From positions 1-23,682 of the forward strand of contig NZ_JOFJ01000031.1 in the NCBI RefSeq assembly GCF_000718255.1: a stretch of DNA of 23,682 nt, given 5' to 3'. This document shows positions 8,687 through 16,133 of this stretch, piece after piece. The position numbers were made by a program, and so were the translations under genes. Below the pieces are notes generated by a model. That model was not told the origin of the DNA. It was given only the letters and a program-made list of their open reading frames with translations, and ran no database searches. Source of the DNA: Spirillospora albida (GTDB lineage Bacteria; Actinomycetota; Actinomycetes; Streptosporangiales; Streptosporangiaceae). The stretch's first letter is position 1. Each line of letters starts with the position of its first letter.

Positions 8687-9514
8687 GTGCACCCACCACA
8701 CCAGCCGCCCGCACCCGCCGCCCCCGGACCCCGCCCGCCGGGACGCCGGGGGAGGGGCCGCAGGGCGGCGTGGATCGCCGCCGGCGCCGCCGCGGCCCTC
8801 ACCGCCGCGACCGCCGCCGCCCTCACCCTCCGCGGCGGCGACCCGGCATCGTCCCCGGGGGCGTCCCCGCCCCGCGCGGGCGCCCCGGCCTCCGCGCCGC
8901 GACGGCCCGCCGCCGCCCCCCGCCGTCCCGTCGCGGGCGTCCTGGTGAACGGACGCAGGCAACCGCCCCGCATCCGCTCGCCCCGCGCCGCCGCCGGCCG
9001 CTACACCGTCGTCCGCACCACCGCCGCCGCACCCCCCGGGACCCGCGGCGCCATCGTCCGCTACATGGTCGAGGTCGAGCGGGGCCTGCCGATGACCGGC
9101 GCCGAGTTCGCCGCGCAGGTCCACCGCGTCCTCAACGACCCGCGCGGCTGGGGCCACGGCGGCCGGATGCGGTTCGTCCGCGTGAGCCGCGGACCCGTCC
9201 GGTTCCGCGTCGCGCTGTCCAGCCCCGCCCTCACCGACCGGATGTGCGCCCCCCTCATCACGGGCGGGCAGCTGTCCTGCCGCGCCGGGAGCCGGTCGGT
9301 CATCAACGCCCGCCGGTACCTGCAGGGCGCCGCCACCTACGGCCGCGACCTCGCCTCCTACCGCGAATACCTCATCAACCACGAGGTCGGGCACGCCCTC
9401 GGCCACGGGCACCGCACCTGCCCCGGACCGGGCCGCGTCGCGCCGGTGATGGTGCAGCAGACCAAGTCCCTGTACGGGTGCCGTCCCGGCCCCTGGCCCC
9501 ACCCGAAGGGCTGA
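8687..9514 (+). CDS. DUF3152-type membrane-anchored metzincin-like protease
   Basis: A 275-residue protein from a GTG with GGAG four bases upstream; an earlier GTG at 8621 is possible. A short Pro/Arg-rich cytoplasmic segment precedes one hydrophobic helix (about residues 28-48). A Pro/Ala-rich spacer and an extracellular domain follow. The domain carries HEVGHALGHGH (residues 232-242), an exact HExxHxxGxxH metzincin zinc site, with a Met in PVMVQQT about 13 residues later in the place of the Met-turn. Four cysteines in the outer domain (about 187, 198, 245, 265) could form two disulfides. This fits the DUF3152 family of actinobacteria, secreted or anchored putative zinc peptidases with no known substrate. 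No zymogen switch or partner gene is visible nearby. Confidence 0.85.
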   Translation: MHPPHQPPAPAAPGPRPPGRRGRGRRAAWIAAGAAAALTAATAAALTLRGGDPASSPGASPPRAGAPASAPRRPAAAPRRPVAGVLVNGRRQPPRIRSPRAAAGRYTVVRTTAAAPPGTRGAIVRYMVEVERGLPMTGAEFAAQVHRVLNDPRGWGHGGRMRFVRVSRGPVRFRVALSSPALTDRMCAPLITGGQLSCRAGSRSVINARRYLQGAATYGRDLASYREYLINHEVGHALGHGHRTCPGPGRVAPVMVQQTKSLYGCRPGPWPHPKG

Positions 9515-9623
9515 CGCACCCCCGGCCGGACGGGCCGCGAAGCGGGCCGGGGCATCCTCCGGTCCCAGCGGGAGCGGGCCGGGCTCGGCGCATGCAGGCC
9601 CGAGGTCCGCTGAACGGCGCCAT

Positions 9624-9629
9624 TACACT
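9624..9629 (+). promoter_or_regulatory. -10 element of the YigZ gene
   Basis: TACACT fits the actinobacterial TANNNT -10 pattern and lies ten bases before the ATG at 9640, so the transcript would have almost no leader. No good -35 is seen. Confidence 0.45.
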
Positions 9630-9639
9630 CGGGGACGCC

Positions 9640-10260
9640 ATGCGCACCATCAGGACGGGCGGGACCCGCGAACTGGAGATCCGCAAGTCCCGCTTCATCT
9701 GCACCCTCGCCCGCACCCCCTCCGAGGCCGACGCCGTCGCGTTCCTCTCCGCGCACCGCCGCGCCCACCGCGACGCCACCCACAACTGCTCCGCCTACGT
9801 GGTCGGGGAGCACGGCGAGATCAGCAAGAGCAGCGACGACGGGGAACCGGCCGGGACCGCCGGCATCCCGATGCTGGAGGTCCTGCTGCGCCGCGGCCTC
9901 ACCGGCACCGCCGCCGTCGTCACCCGCCACTTCGGCGGCGTCAAGCTCGGCGCGGGCGGGCTCGTCCGCGCCTACGCGCAGGCCGTCTCCGACACCGTCG
10001 ACGCCGTCGGGGTCGTGGAACTGCGGCCCGTGGTCACCGTGACCGTGAGCGTCGCGCACGCCGACGCCGGACGGTTCCTCGCCGCCCTCCACGGCCGCGG
10101 CCTCCACCCCGCCGACGTCCGCTACGGCGCCGGCGTCGACGCGGACGTCACCGTCCCCGTCGGCGACCTCGACGCGTTCGGGGCATGGGCGGCCGAGGTC
10201 ACCGCGGGCCGCGCCGCCCTGATCCACGGCGCCACGGGCCACATCGAAGTCCCCGTCTGA
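9640..10260 (+). CDS. YigZ / IMPACT family protein (UPF0029)
   Basis: A 206-residue protein matching the YigZ family in length and order. The N-terminal UPF0029/IMPACT domain begins with ELEIRKSRFICTLARTPSEA and contains the family hallmark HNCSAYVVGEHGEISKSSDDGEPAGTAG, followed by RHFGGVKLGAGGLVRAY. The C-terminal ~75 residues form a ferredoxin-like DUF1949-type domain. The family is widespread and, by its relation to eukaryotic IMPACT, is suspected of a role in translation or RNA binding. It is not an enzyme of known activity. The ATG at 9640 is chosen because the conserved domain starts there and a -10 box lies just upstream. It appears to be a single-gene transcript. Confidence 0.93.
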   Translation: MRTIRTGGTRELEIRKSRFICTLARTPSEADAVAFLSAHRRAHRDATHNCSAYVVGEHGEISKSSDDGEPAGTAGIPMLEVLLRRGLTGTAAVVTRHFGGVKLGAGGLVRAYAQAVSDTVDAVGVVELRPVVTVTVSVAHADAGRFLAALHGRGLHPADVRYGAGVDADVTVPVGDLDAFGAWAAEVTAGRAALIHGATGHIEVPV

Positions 10261-10429
10261 ACCGCCCCGCCCCCCGCGCAGGCAGGCCGCGCCCCCGGTC
10301 GGCGAAGCGCGGACCGCGTGCGCGGGCCGGATGCGACAGACCCGCCCGTCCCGCAGGGGAGGAGGCCCGCGGTGTGGGCATCCCTCCCCGGAAACGATCT
10401 GCAAACCGTCGGAAAAAAGGGGACGCGGA

Positions 10430-11650
10430 ATGGAACCGGAGCCCTCACCCGGGACGACGATGGGCGTTGAGGAGGAATTCCTCCTCGTCGACCCGGTGAC
10501 CGGCCGGACCGCGCCCGCCGCGGGCGCCGTCCTGCAGCGGGCCGGTGAGCACCGGTGGGCGGGCACCGGCGGCGGATTCCACCCCGAGCTGCCCACCACC
10601 CAGGTCGAGGCCGCCACCGGCGTCTGCCGCACCCTGGCCGGACTGCGCGCCCAGCTCCGCCACGGCCGCGCCCGCCTCGCCGGAGCCGCCCGCGCGGAAG
10701 GGCTCGCGCTGCTGTCGTCGGGCACCCCGCCGATGGACGGCCCGTCCCCGCCCTTCACCCCCGGCGACCGGTTCGCCCGCATGGCCGCCGCGTACGGCAC
10801 CCTCCTGGACGGCTACCAGGCGTCCGGCTGCCACGTCCACATCGGCGTCCCGGGCGGGGGAGACCTCGCCGTCGCGGTCGTCGGCCATCTGCGGCCGTGG
10901 CTGCCGGCGCTCCTGGCGATCACCGTGAACTCCCCGTTCGCCCGGGGCCGCGACACCGGCCACGCCGCCCACCGCATGCTGGAGATCACCCGCTTTCCCG
11001 GCGGGGGCGTCCCGCCGTGGTGCGCGTCCGCCGCCGACCACGACCGCCGCGTCGCCGCGCTCGTCGACGCCGGCGTCCTCGTCGACGCCACGATGACGTT
11101 CTGGCTGGCGCGCCCCTCCCCGCACCTGCCGACGGTGGAGGTGCGCGCGGCCGACGCCGCCGCCACCGCCGACGAGGCCGTCCTGCAGGCCGCCCTCACC
11201 CGCGGCCTGGTCCGCACCGCGCTCACCTCCCTCGCCGCCGGCCGGGAGGCCGACCCGGCGGACCCGCAGCTGTGCGCGGCGGCCCTGTGGACCGCCGCCC
11301 GGCACGGCATGGACGGCCCGGCCCTCGACCCCCGCACCGGCCGCACCCTCCCCGCCTGGGACCTGTTCGGCCTGCTCCTGGAGCTGATCGCGCCCGCCCT
11401 GGAGGACACCGGCGACCTCACCGAGGTCCGGGACCTGGCCGCCGCGGTCCGCCGCGCCGGGACCGGCGCCGACCGGCAGCGCCGCGCCGCCCGCGCCGGC
11501 CTGCCCGCCGCCGTCGGCGAACTGGCCCGCCACACCGCGGACGGCACCCTCACCGGAACACCAGAGAAACAAGGGGACGATCAGGACGAATGGGGCGCAT
11601 GTGAACGGGTACCGCAGCCGGACGACACACGCACCACGGAGGAACCATGA
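10430..11650 (+). CDS. Carboxylate-amine ligase, YbdK-like (glutamate-cysteine ligase GCS2 family)
   Basis: A 406-residue enzyme; the start ATG has AGGGGA six bases upstream. It carries the GCS2 family motifs: GVEEEFLLVD (residues 12-21, metal-binding glutamates), HPELPTTQVEAATG (51-64), ASGCHVHIGVP (131-141), NSPFARGRDTGHAAHR (167-182) and VEVRAADAA near 245. The family joins a carboxylate to an amine through an acyl phosphate made from ATP; YbdK of E. coli has weak glutamate-cysteine ligase activity. Actinobacteria normally use mycothiol rather than glutathione, so the true substrate is probably different. The C-terminal ~40 residues are acidic and look disordered. It is the first gene of a four-gene operon, and its stop overlaps the start of the oxidase gene (ATGA). 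Confidence 0.9.
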   Translation: MEPEPSPGTTMGVEEEFLLVDPVTGRTAPAAGAVLQRAGEHRWAGTGGGFHPELPTTQVEAATGVCRTLAGLRAQLRHGRARLAGAARAEGLALLSSGTPPMDGPSPPFTPGDRFARMAAAYGTLLDGYQASGCHVHIGVPGGGDLAVAVVGHLRPWLPALLAITVNSPFARGRDTGHAAHRMLEITRFPGGGVPPWCASAADHDRRVAALVDAGVLVDATMTFWLARPSPHLPTVEVRAADAAATADEAVLQAALTRGLVRTALTSLAAGREADPADPQLCAAALWTAARHGMDGPALDPRTGRTLPAWDLFGLLLELIAPALEDTGDLTEVRDLAAAVRRAGTGADRQRRAARAGLPAAVGELARHTADGTLTGTPEKQGDDQDEWGACERVPQPDDTRTTEEP

Positions 11651-12762
11651 TCGACGAACGGGAGATCCCGGTGACCGGCCGGGCGGCCGTGCCCGCGCTG
11701 CCCGCGCCGCGCGGGGTGCTGTCGCAGGCCGTGGTGCAGACCCTGCGGAGCACCCCGCCCCCCACCGGCCGCCCCCTCCCCGGCGACCGCGACATCACCG
11801 CCGCCGACCCCGCCGGCGACGACCTCCAGCTCGCCCTCCACACCTGCCAGGAACTCCACTACCGCGGCTACCGCGACGTCCACCCCGACTGGGAATGGGA
11901 CCCCGCCCTCCACCGCCTCCGCCACGCCATGGAGGACGCCTACCTCGCCCACCTGCGCGACTCCGTCCCCGGCGGCGACGACGTCACCACCACCCTCGAC
12001 GACCTCCTCACCGAACACCCCGGCACCCGCGGCCCCACCCACCACCTCCGCGACCACGGCCACCTCTGGCAACTCCGCGAATACGCCGCCCACCGCTCCG
12101 TCTACCACCTCAAGGAAGCCGACCCCCACGCCTTCCTCCTGCCCCGCCTCCACGGCCGCGCCAAGACCGCCCTCGCCGCCGTCGAGAACGACGAATACGG
12201 CGCCGGACGCCCCGAACGCCTCCACTCCGCCCTCTACGCCGACCTCCTCGACGACCTCGGCCTCGACACCCGCTACGGCGCCTACGTCGACGCCGCCCCC
12301 GCCCCCACCCTCGCCACCGTCACGATGATGACCCTGTTCGGCATCCGCCGGACCCTCCGCGGCGCCATGGCCGGCCACTTCGCCGCCGCCGAGATCACCA
12401 CCGCCCCCGCCGCCCGCCGCATGGCCGCCGCCCTCCACCGCCTCGGCGCAGGCCCCCGCGCCCGCCTCTTCTACACCGAGCACATCGAGGCCGACGCCGT
12501 CCACGAACAGGTCCTCCGCCACGACGTCATCGGCGCCCTCCGCACCGACGAACCCCACCTCGACGCAGACATCGTCTTCGGCGTCCAGGCCACCACCCTC
12601 CTCGAAGACCGCCTCGCCGCCCACCTCCTCGACCACTGGGACACCGGCCGCACCTCACTGCGCCGCCCCCTCCACCACCCCACCGACCCCCCACCCGAAC
12701 CCGCCCACGAACCCGTGAGCGACCACGAACCCGTCCGGCTCAGCCCGCAGGCAGGAAGGTGA
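11647..12762 (+). CDS. Heme-oxygenase-like diiron oxidase (HDO; iron-containing redox enzyme family)
   Basis: A 371-residue protein; the ATG has GGAGGA just upstream and overlaps the previous stop. It has the Haem_oxygenas_2 pattern: an N-terminal helical part with CQELHYRGYRDVHPDWEWDP (67-86), then HLKEADPHAF (154-163), VENDEYGAGRPERLH (179-193) and FYTEHIEADAVHE (275-287). The likely iron ligands are Glu157, Glu183, His193, His279, Asp283 and His286. Their spacing (26, 10, 86, 4, 3) equals that of the six ligands I recall for the SznF central domain, an N-oxygenating HDO. So the site looks complete and catalytic. Known HDOs perform N-oxygenation, desaturation or C-C cleavage of amino or fatty acids; which reaction this one does cannot be read from sequence. 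Neighbouring ligase, methyltransferase and Fe-S genes point to a shared pathway. Confidence 0.88.
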   Translation: MIDEREIPVTGRAAVPALPAPRGVLSQAVVQTLRSTPPPTGRPLPGDRDITAADPAGDDLQLALHTCQELHYRGYRDVHPDWEWDPALHRLRHAMEDAYLAHLRDSVPGGDDVTTTLDDLLTEHPGTRGPTHHLRDHGHLWQLREYAAHRSVYHLKEADPHAFLLPRLHGRAKTALAAVENDEYGAGRPERLHSALYADLLDDLGLDTRYGAYVDAAPAPTLATVTMMTLFGIRRTLRGAMAGHFAAAEITTAPAARRMAAALHRLGAGPRARLFYTEHIEADAVHEQVLRHDVIGALRTDEPHLDADIVFGVQATTLLEDRLAAHLLDHWDTGRTSLRRPLHHPTDPPPEPAHEPVSDHEPVRLSPQAGR

Positions 12763-12769
12763 CACCCAG

Positions 12770-13462
12770 ATGCTGCTCCGCCCACCAGGCGTCTACCGGC
12801 CCCAGGCCGACACCGCCCTCCTCGCCACCACCGTCCGCGACACCGTCCCACCCGGCGCCCGCGTCCTCGAACTCGGAACCGGAACCGGCGCCCTCGCCGT
12901 CACCGCCGCACGAGCCGGCGCCGCCCACGTCACCGCCATCGACGTCGCCGCCCGCGCCGTCCTCACCGCACGCCTCAACGCACGCGCCAACCGCCTGCCC
13001 ATCCGCGTCCTGCGCGGCGACCTCTTCACCCCCGTCGAAGGCGAGACCTTCGACCTCATCATCGCCAACCCGCCCTACGTCCCCGGCGACCCCGACCCCG
13101 CCACCGGCACCGTCCGCGGCGCCGCCCGCGCCTGGGAAGGCGGACCCGACGGCCGCGCCATCCTCGACCGCATCTGCGGCCGCGCCCGCGACTTCCTCAC
13201 CCCCCACGGCACCCTGCTGCTCGTCCACTCCGCCCTCAACGGCGTCGACGCCACCCTGCTGTCCCTCCACCGCGCCGGAATGCGCGCCACCGTCGTCGCC
13301 CGCCACCGCGAACCCTTCGGCCCCGTCATGCGCCGCCGCGCCGCCGCCCTCCGCGCCCGCGGCGTCCTGCGCACCGGCCAGCACTGCGAGGAACTCGTCG
13401 CCGTCCGCGCCGACATGACCGCCGCAGGGGAGGAGACCCGCGATGCCCGCCACGCCGCCTGA
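12770..13462 (+). CDS. Class I methyltransferase, HemK/PrmC (MTQ2-like) family
   Basis: A 230-residue SAM-dependent methyltransferase starting eight bases after the oxidase stop, with GGAAGGTG upstream. The SAM-binding loop is VLELGTGTGAL (32-42), the acidic residue after strand 2 is Asp58 (AIDVA), and the active-site motif is NPPYVPG (100-106). NPPY is the hallmark of N5-glutamine and related amide or amine methyltransferases. Unlike true PrmC it lacks the N-terminal ~80-residue release-factor-binding domain and matches the shorter HemK2/MTQ2 form. The operon context argues for a pathway substrate, perhaps an amide made by the ligase, rather than a release factor; this is inference. Its end overlaps the next gene by 20 bases. 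Confidence 0.9.
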   Translation: MLLRPPGVYRPQADTALLATTVRDTVPPGARVLELGTGTGALAVTAARAGAAHVTAIDVAARAVLTARLNARANRLPIRVLRGDLFTPVEGETFDLIIANPPYVPGDPDPATGTVRGAARAWEGGPDGRAILDRICGRARDFLTPHGTLLLVHSALNGVDATLLSLHRAGMRATVVARHREPFGPVMRRRAAALRARGVLRTGQHCEELVAVRADMTAAGEETRDARHAA

Positions 13463-13697
13463 CCCCGCACCCGAACCGGCACACGGCACCGCCCCCGACG
13501 ACACCACCCGCCCGCCCCGGCGCGTCCGCATCATCCCCGGCGGCCCCCTCCTCATCGAAGGACCCGTCGAGATCGAACTCGACGACGGCCGCACCATCGT
13601 GTCCGACCGGTTCCTCGTCGCCCTCTGCCAATGCCGCCGCAGCCGCACCCAGCCCTTCTGCGACACCAGCCACCGCCGCCGCGCCCGCACCACCTGA
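13443..13697 (+). CDS. CDGSH iron-sulfur domain protein
   Basis: An 84-residue protein; the ATG lies seven bases after AGGAG and inside the end of the methyltransferase gene. After a Pro-rich, probably disordered 25-residue start comes one CDGSH domain: GGPLLIEGPVEIELDDGR, then CQCRRSRTQPFCDTSH. This fits CxCxx(S/T)xxxPxCDxxH exactly, with [2Fe-2S] ligands Cys62, Cys64, Cys73 and His77. Bacterial CDGSH proteins bind a 2Fe-2S cluster with three Cys and one His, suited to electron transfer or cluster storage. A simple reading is that it supplies electrons, or helps supply iron-sulfur chemistry, to the diiron oxidase two genes upstream. It ends the operon 22 bases before a strong hairpin. Confidence 0.93.
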   Translation: MPATPPDPAPEPAHGTAPDDTTRPPRRVRIIPGGPLLIEGPVEIELDDGRTIVSDRFLVALCQCRRSRTQPFCDTSHRRRARTT

Positions 13698-13719
13698 CCC
13701 ACCCGCCCCGGACAGCGCA

Positions 13720-13750
13720 GAGCCCGCCGCGGCCCAGCCGCGGCGGGCTC
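13720..13750. terminator. Two-way terminator: 14-bp perfect hairpin
   Basis: The arms 13720-13733 and 13737-13750 pair perfectly over 14 bp with a CCA loop, between the convergent CDGSH gene (ends 13697) and the small minus-strand gene (ends 13767). Confidence 0.85.
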
Positions 13751-13766
13751 CGCGCACGACAACGCG

Positions 13767-14009
13767 TCAGCCGCCGAGATTGTCGAGCGCCACATCCAGC
13801 CGCTGCGCCAGCAACTCCAGATCCTCATCGTTCGCCCCCGCGTCCAGCTCCGCGATCACGGCACCCCGCGTCGTGACCACCAGGGAATCCTCCGCCCGCT
13901 CCCCGGACGACGGCACCACCTCCGCACGGCCCCCCACCACCACCAGCGCGGCGTCCCGGTCCTCAGAGGCCAGCAGGGCATGGAGATGGTCAGCAGTGAT
14001 CGTCGGCAT
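13767..14009 (-). CDS. Small acidic protein of unknown function
   Basis: 80 residues; the ATG at 14009 has GGGAGGT five bases upstream, which favours this frame over the overlapping ones. The sequence begins MPTITADHLHALLAS and shows an alternating hydrophobic pattern (AALVVVGGRAEVV, SLVVTTRGAVIAELD) like a small beta-sheet, then an acidic helix (NDEDLELLAQRLDVALDNLGG). There is no signal peptide or membrane segment. The family is not recognised. It lies 48 bases after the stop of the epimerase-like gene and is probably co-transcribed with it, ending at the shared hairpin. Confidence 0.72.
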   Translation of the reverse strand: MPTITADHLHALLASEDRDAALVVVGGRAEVVPSSGERAEDSLVVTTRGAVIAELDAGANDEDLELLAQRLDVALDNLGG

Positions 14010-14057
14010 CGATGACCTCCCAGAAGAATGATCGGTACGCCTCCCCGTTCCCCACCG

Positions 14058-15131
14058 TCACGGACGCACACCCACCCCCGAACGGAACTCACCCGCCCGC
14101 AGCCGACCACCCGCCTCCGCCGCCAACGGCGGCGTCCCGCCCCCCGCACCCGCCCGCAACCCCTCCAGGAACTCCCGCAACGCCGCCTCCGACGTATGCT
14201 CCGGCTCCCACCCCAGCACCTCCCGCGCCCGCGACGTGTCCATCACCGGCACCCGCAACGCCAGATCCAGCAACCCCGGCGACGCCGCCACCAGATGCAA
14301 CCCCCACGCCGCCGCCAGCGCCGCCCGCACCCCCAGCACCGGCACCCGCACCACACGCGCGTCCAGCAACCCCGCCAGCAGCGCCGCGTCCACCACCGGA
14401 CCCGCCGCCACATTGAACGCCCCCCGCACCCCCTCCACCGCCGCGACCGCCGCCGCGGCGAACGCCCGCCCCGCATCCGCCGAATGCAACGCCTGGAACC
14501 GCAGCCCCCGCATGTCCGGCACCACCCGGATCACCCCCGGACGCACCAGCCGCCCCGGCAGCAGCGGACCCGCGAACAACCGCCGCTGCTCCGCCGCCGC
14601 CGCCCGCTGGAACACGAACCCCGGCCGCAACCGCACCACCCGCCGCTCCGGCAACTCCGCCTCGAACACATCCAGCAGCCGCTCCACATACGCCTTCTCC
14701 CTGCTGTACGCGGCACCCGGCCACCCATGCGTCGGCCACGACTCGTCCACCCCACGATCCTTCGGACCGGGGGAGTACGCCCCCACCGAGGACGCCACCA
14801 CCACCGCCGGAACCCCCGCCTCCCGCACCGCCGCCAGCACCCGCGAACCACCGATCACGTTCGCGTCCCACGTCACCGCCGGACGATGCGTCGGCTGGAA
14901 CAGCCACGCCAGATGCACCACCACATCCGCGCCCCGCACCACCGCCACCAGATCCGAATCGGTGACGTCCGCCTCCACCCACTCCACCCTCCCGCCACCG
15001 ACATCCCCGGCCGCCCCACCCGGACCGCGCCGCGACACCCCCACGATCGACCCCACCCGCGCATCCTCCGCCAGCGCCCCGACGGTACTGGTCCCGATGT
15101 TCCCCGTGGCCCCGATCACGACGACCCGCAT
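14058..15131 (-). CDS. NAD(P)-dependent epimerase/dehydratase (extended SDR) family protein
   Basis: A 357-residue extended short-chain dehydrogenase. The N-terminus MRVVVIGATGNIG holds the GxxGxxG nucleotide-binding motif (residues 7-13). ADVVVHLAW follows at about 68-76, then the active-site serine in VASSVGAYS (about Ser115) and YSREK (Tyr142, Lys146) as the YxxxK pair. The C-terminus contains the DTSRAREVLGWEP motif typical of sugar-nucleotide-epimerase-like proteins. ATG at 15131 is chosen because the Rossmann motif begins there, with GAGGGGG upstream; the upstream in-frame extension is Arg/Gly-rich noise. Substrate unknown; many actinobacterial relatives are labelled only as SDR or epimerase. 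No sugar-nucleotide genes are nearby. Confidence 0.9.
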   Translation of the reverse strand: MRVVVIGATGNIGTSTVGALAEDARVGSIVGVSRRGPGGAAGDVGGGRVEWVEADVTDSDLVAVVRGADVVVHLAWLFQPTHRPAVTWDANVIGGSRVLAAVREAGVPAVVVASSVGAYSPGPKDRGVDESWPTHGWPGAAYSREKAYVERLLDVFEAELPERRVVRLRPGFVFQRAAAAEQRRLFAGPLLPGRLVRPGVIRVVPDMRGLRFQALHSADAGRAFAAAAVAAVEGVRGAFNVAAGPVVDAALLAGLLDARVVRVPVLGVRAALAAAWGLHLVAASPGLLDLALRVPVMDTSRAREVLGWEPEHTSEAALREFLEGLRAGAGGGTPPLAAEAGGRLRAGEFRSGVGVRP

Positions 15132-15286
15132 ACCGCGCCCCCTCACCAGCGCACCCCCGCGACCGCCCGAGCGGACGGACGACCGCCCCCTTCCCGCCCC
15201 GCACCGATCCATGCCACCCGCCCCCGCACGGCGAACGGGCCGCCCCGGAACCCCCCGGAACGGCCCGACCAGCACGAACACACAGA

Positions 15287-16021
15287 TCAGGGACGCCGAT
15301 GCCGCCCCACCACACCACCCATCACATCCGGCATCGTCACCGCCGCCTCATCCGCCGGAACCACCGGCGCCCCCGCCACCGGCACCACCCGAGGACCCAC
15401 CGCACCAGACCCCCGCACCACCGGACGCGCCCCCAGCAGCAGCACACCCACCGGCACACCCCGCAACCAGTCCACCACCGGAGCCGCCACCCGCATCAGC
15501 AGCAGCGCCACCACCGGCGCCACCACCACACCCACCACGAACCCCGCCGCCACATCATGCGGGTAATGCACCCCCACGAACACCCGCGACGCCGCCATCA
15601 GCAACGCCAGCGGCAGCACCAGCGGCGCCAGAGCCCGCCACGCCACCACGATCCCCGCCGCCGACCCCGCCGCGATCGTCGCGTGATTGCTCGGGAACGA
15701 CCAGTCGCCCTGCGCCGGGCACGCCGCGATGTTCATCGCCCCCGCCACCGCCCGGCACGGCCGCTCCTCCTCGATGAACGTCTTCGACACCTCGCTCACC
15801 AGATACGCCGCCACCATCGCGAACGGCGCCGCCAAAGCCAGACCCATCGCCCGCGCGTCCGCCCCCCGGGCCCGCCACCAGCCCGCCACGAACAGCACGC
15901 CGAACAGCAGCAGCCCCGCGTCCGTCCCGACCTCCGCCACCGTGTGCACCCACGACGGCGTCCCATGCGCGAACTCGGTGATCTCCCGATACAGATCGGC
16001 GCTGAAACCTGGCGCTCGCAT
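15287..16021 (-). CDS. PAP2-family phosphatase (membrane, undecaprenyl-pyrophosphatase-like)
   Basis: A 244-residue membrane phosphatase with the three-part PAP2 site: KTFIEEERP (Lys80-Pro88), PSNH (110-113) and SRVFVGVHYPHD (145-156). About five or six hydrophobic helices surround it. The C-terminal ~60 residues are Val/Gly/Pro-rich. Such enzymes dephosphorylate undecaprenyl pyrophosphate or phosphatidic acid at the outer membrane face. The start at 16021 is preferred because GAGGGAGA lies just upstream. An alternative GTG at 16081, eight bases after a TAGGGT box, would give a leaderless form 20 residues longer. The gene lies 112 bases downstream of a DedA gene on the same strand, a pairing that fits lipid-carrier recycling. 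Confidence 0.9.
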   Translation of the reverse strand: MRAPGFSADLYREITEFAHGTPSWVHTVAEVGTDAGLLLFGVLFVAGWWRARGADARAMGLALAAPFAMVAAYLVSEVSKTFIEEERPCRAVAGAMNIAACPAQGDWSFPSNHATIAAGSAAGIVVAWRALAPLVLPLALLMAASRVFVGVHYPHDVAAGFVVGVVVAPVVALLLMRVAAPVVDWLRGVPVGVLLLGARPVVRGSGAVGPRVVPVAGAPVVPADEAAVTMPDVMGGVVGRHRRP

Positions 16022-16089
16022 GCTCTCCCTCACGAAATCAAGGCGGCCCGCCCACACCACATCAGACACCGGACGGACCACCGAAGTTC

Positions 16090-16095
16090 ACCCTA
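16090..16095 (-). promoter_or_regulatory. Possible -10 (TAGGGT) of the PAP2 gene, flanked by GTGAAC repeats
   Basis: TAGGGT on the minus strand lies inside GTGAACG-TAGG-GTGAAC, two direct GTGAAC copies (16084-16100). The same TAGGGT box precedes the DedA and MFS genes at leaderless spacing. No -35 is clear. Confidence 0.35.
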
Positions 16096-16133
16096 CGTTC
16101 ACCACCACCCCCGAGCCTTCCACGTCCCACCCC

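Noticed and set aside
10430..11650. Glutathione or ergothioneine biosynthesis from the GCS2-family ligase
   Set aside because: No GshB or Egt partner genes are present and the neighbours fit neither pathway; the family is broader than glutamate-cysteine ligation.
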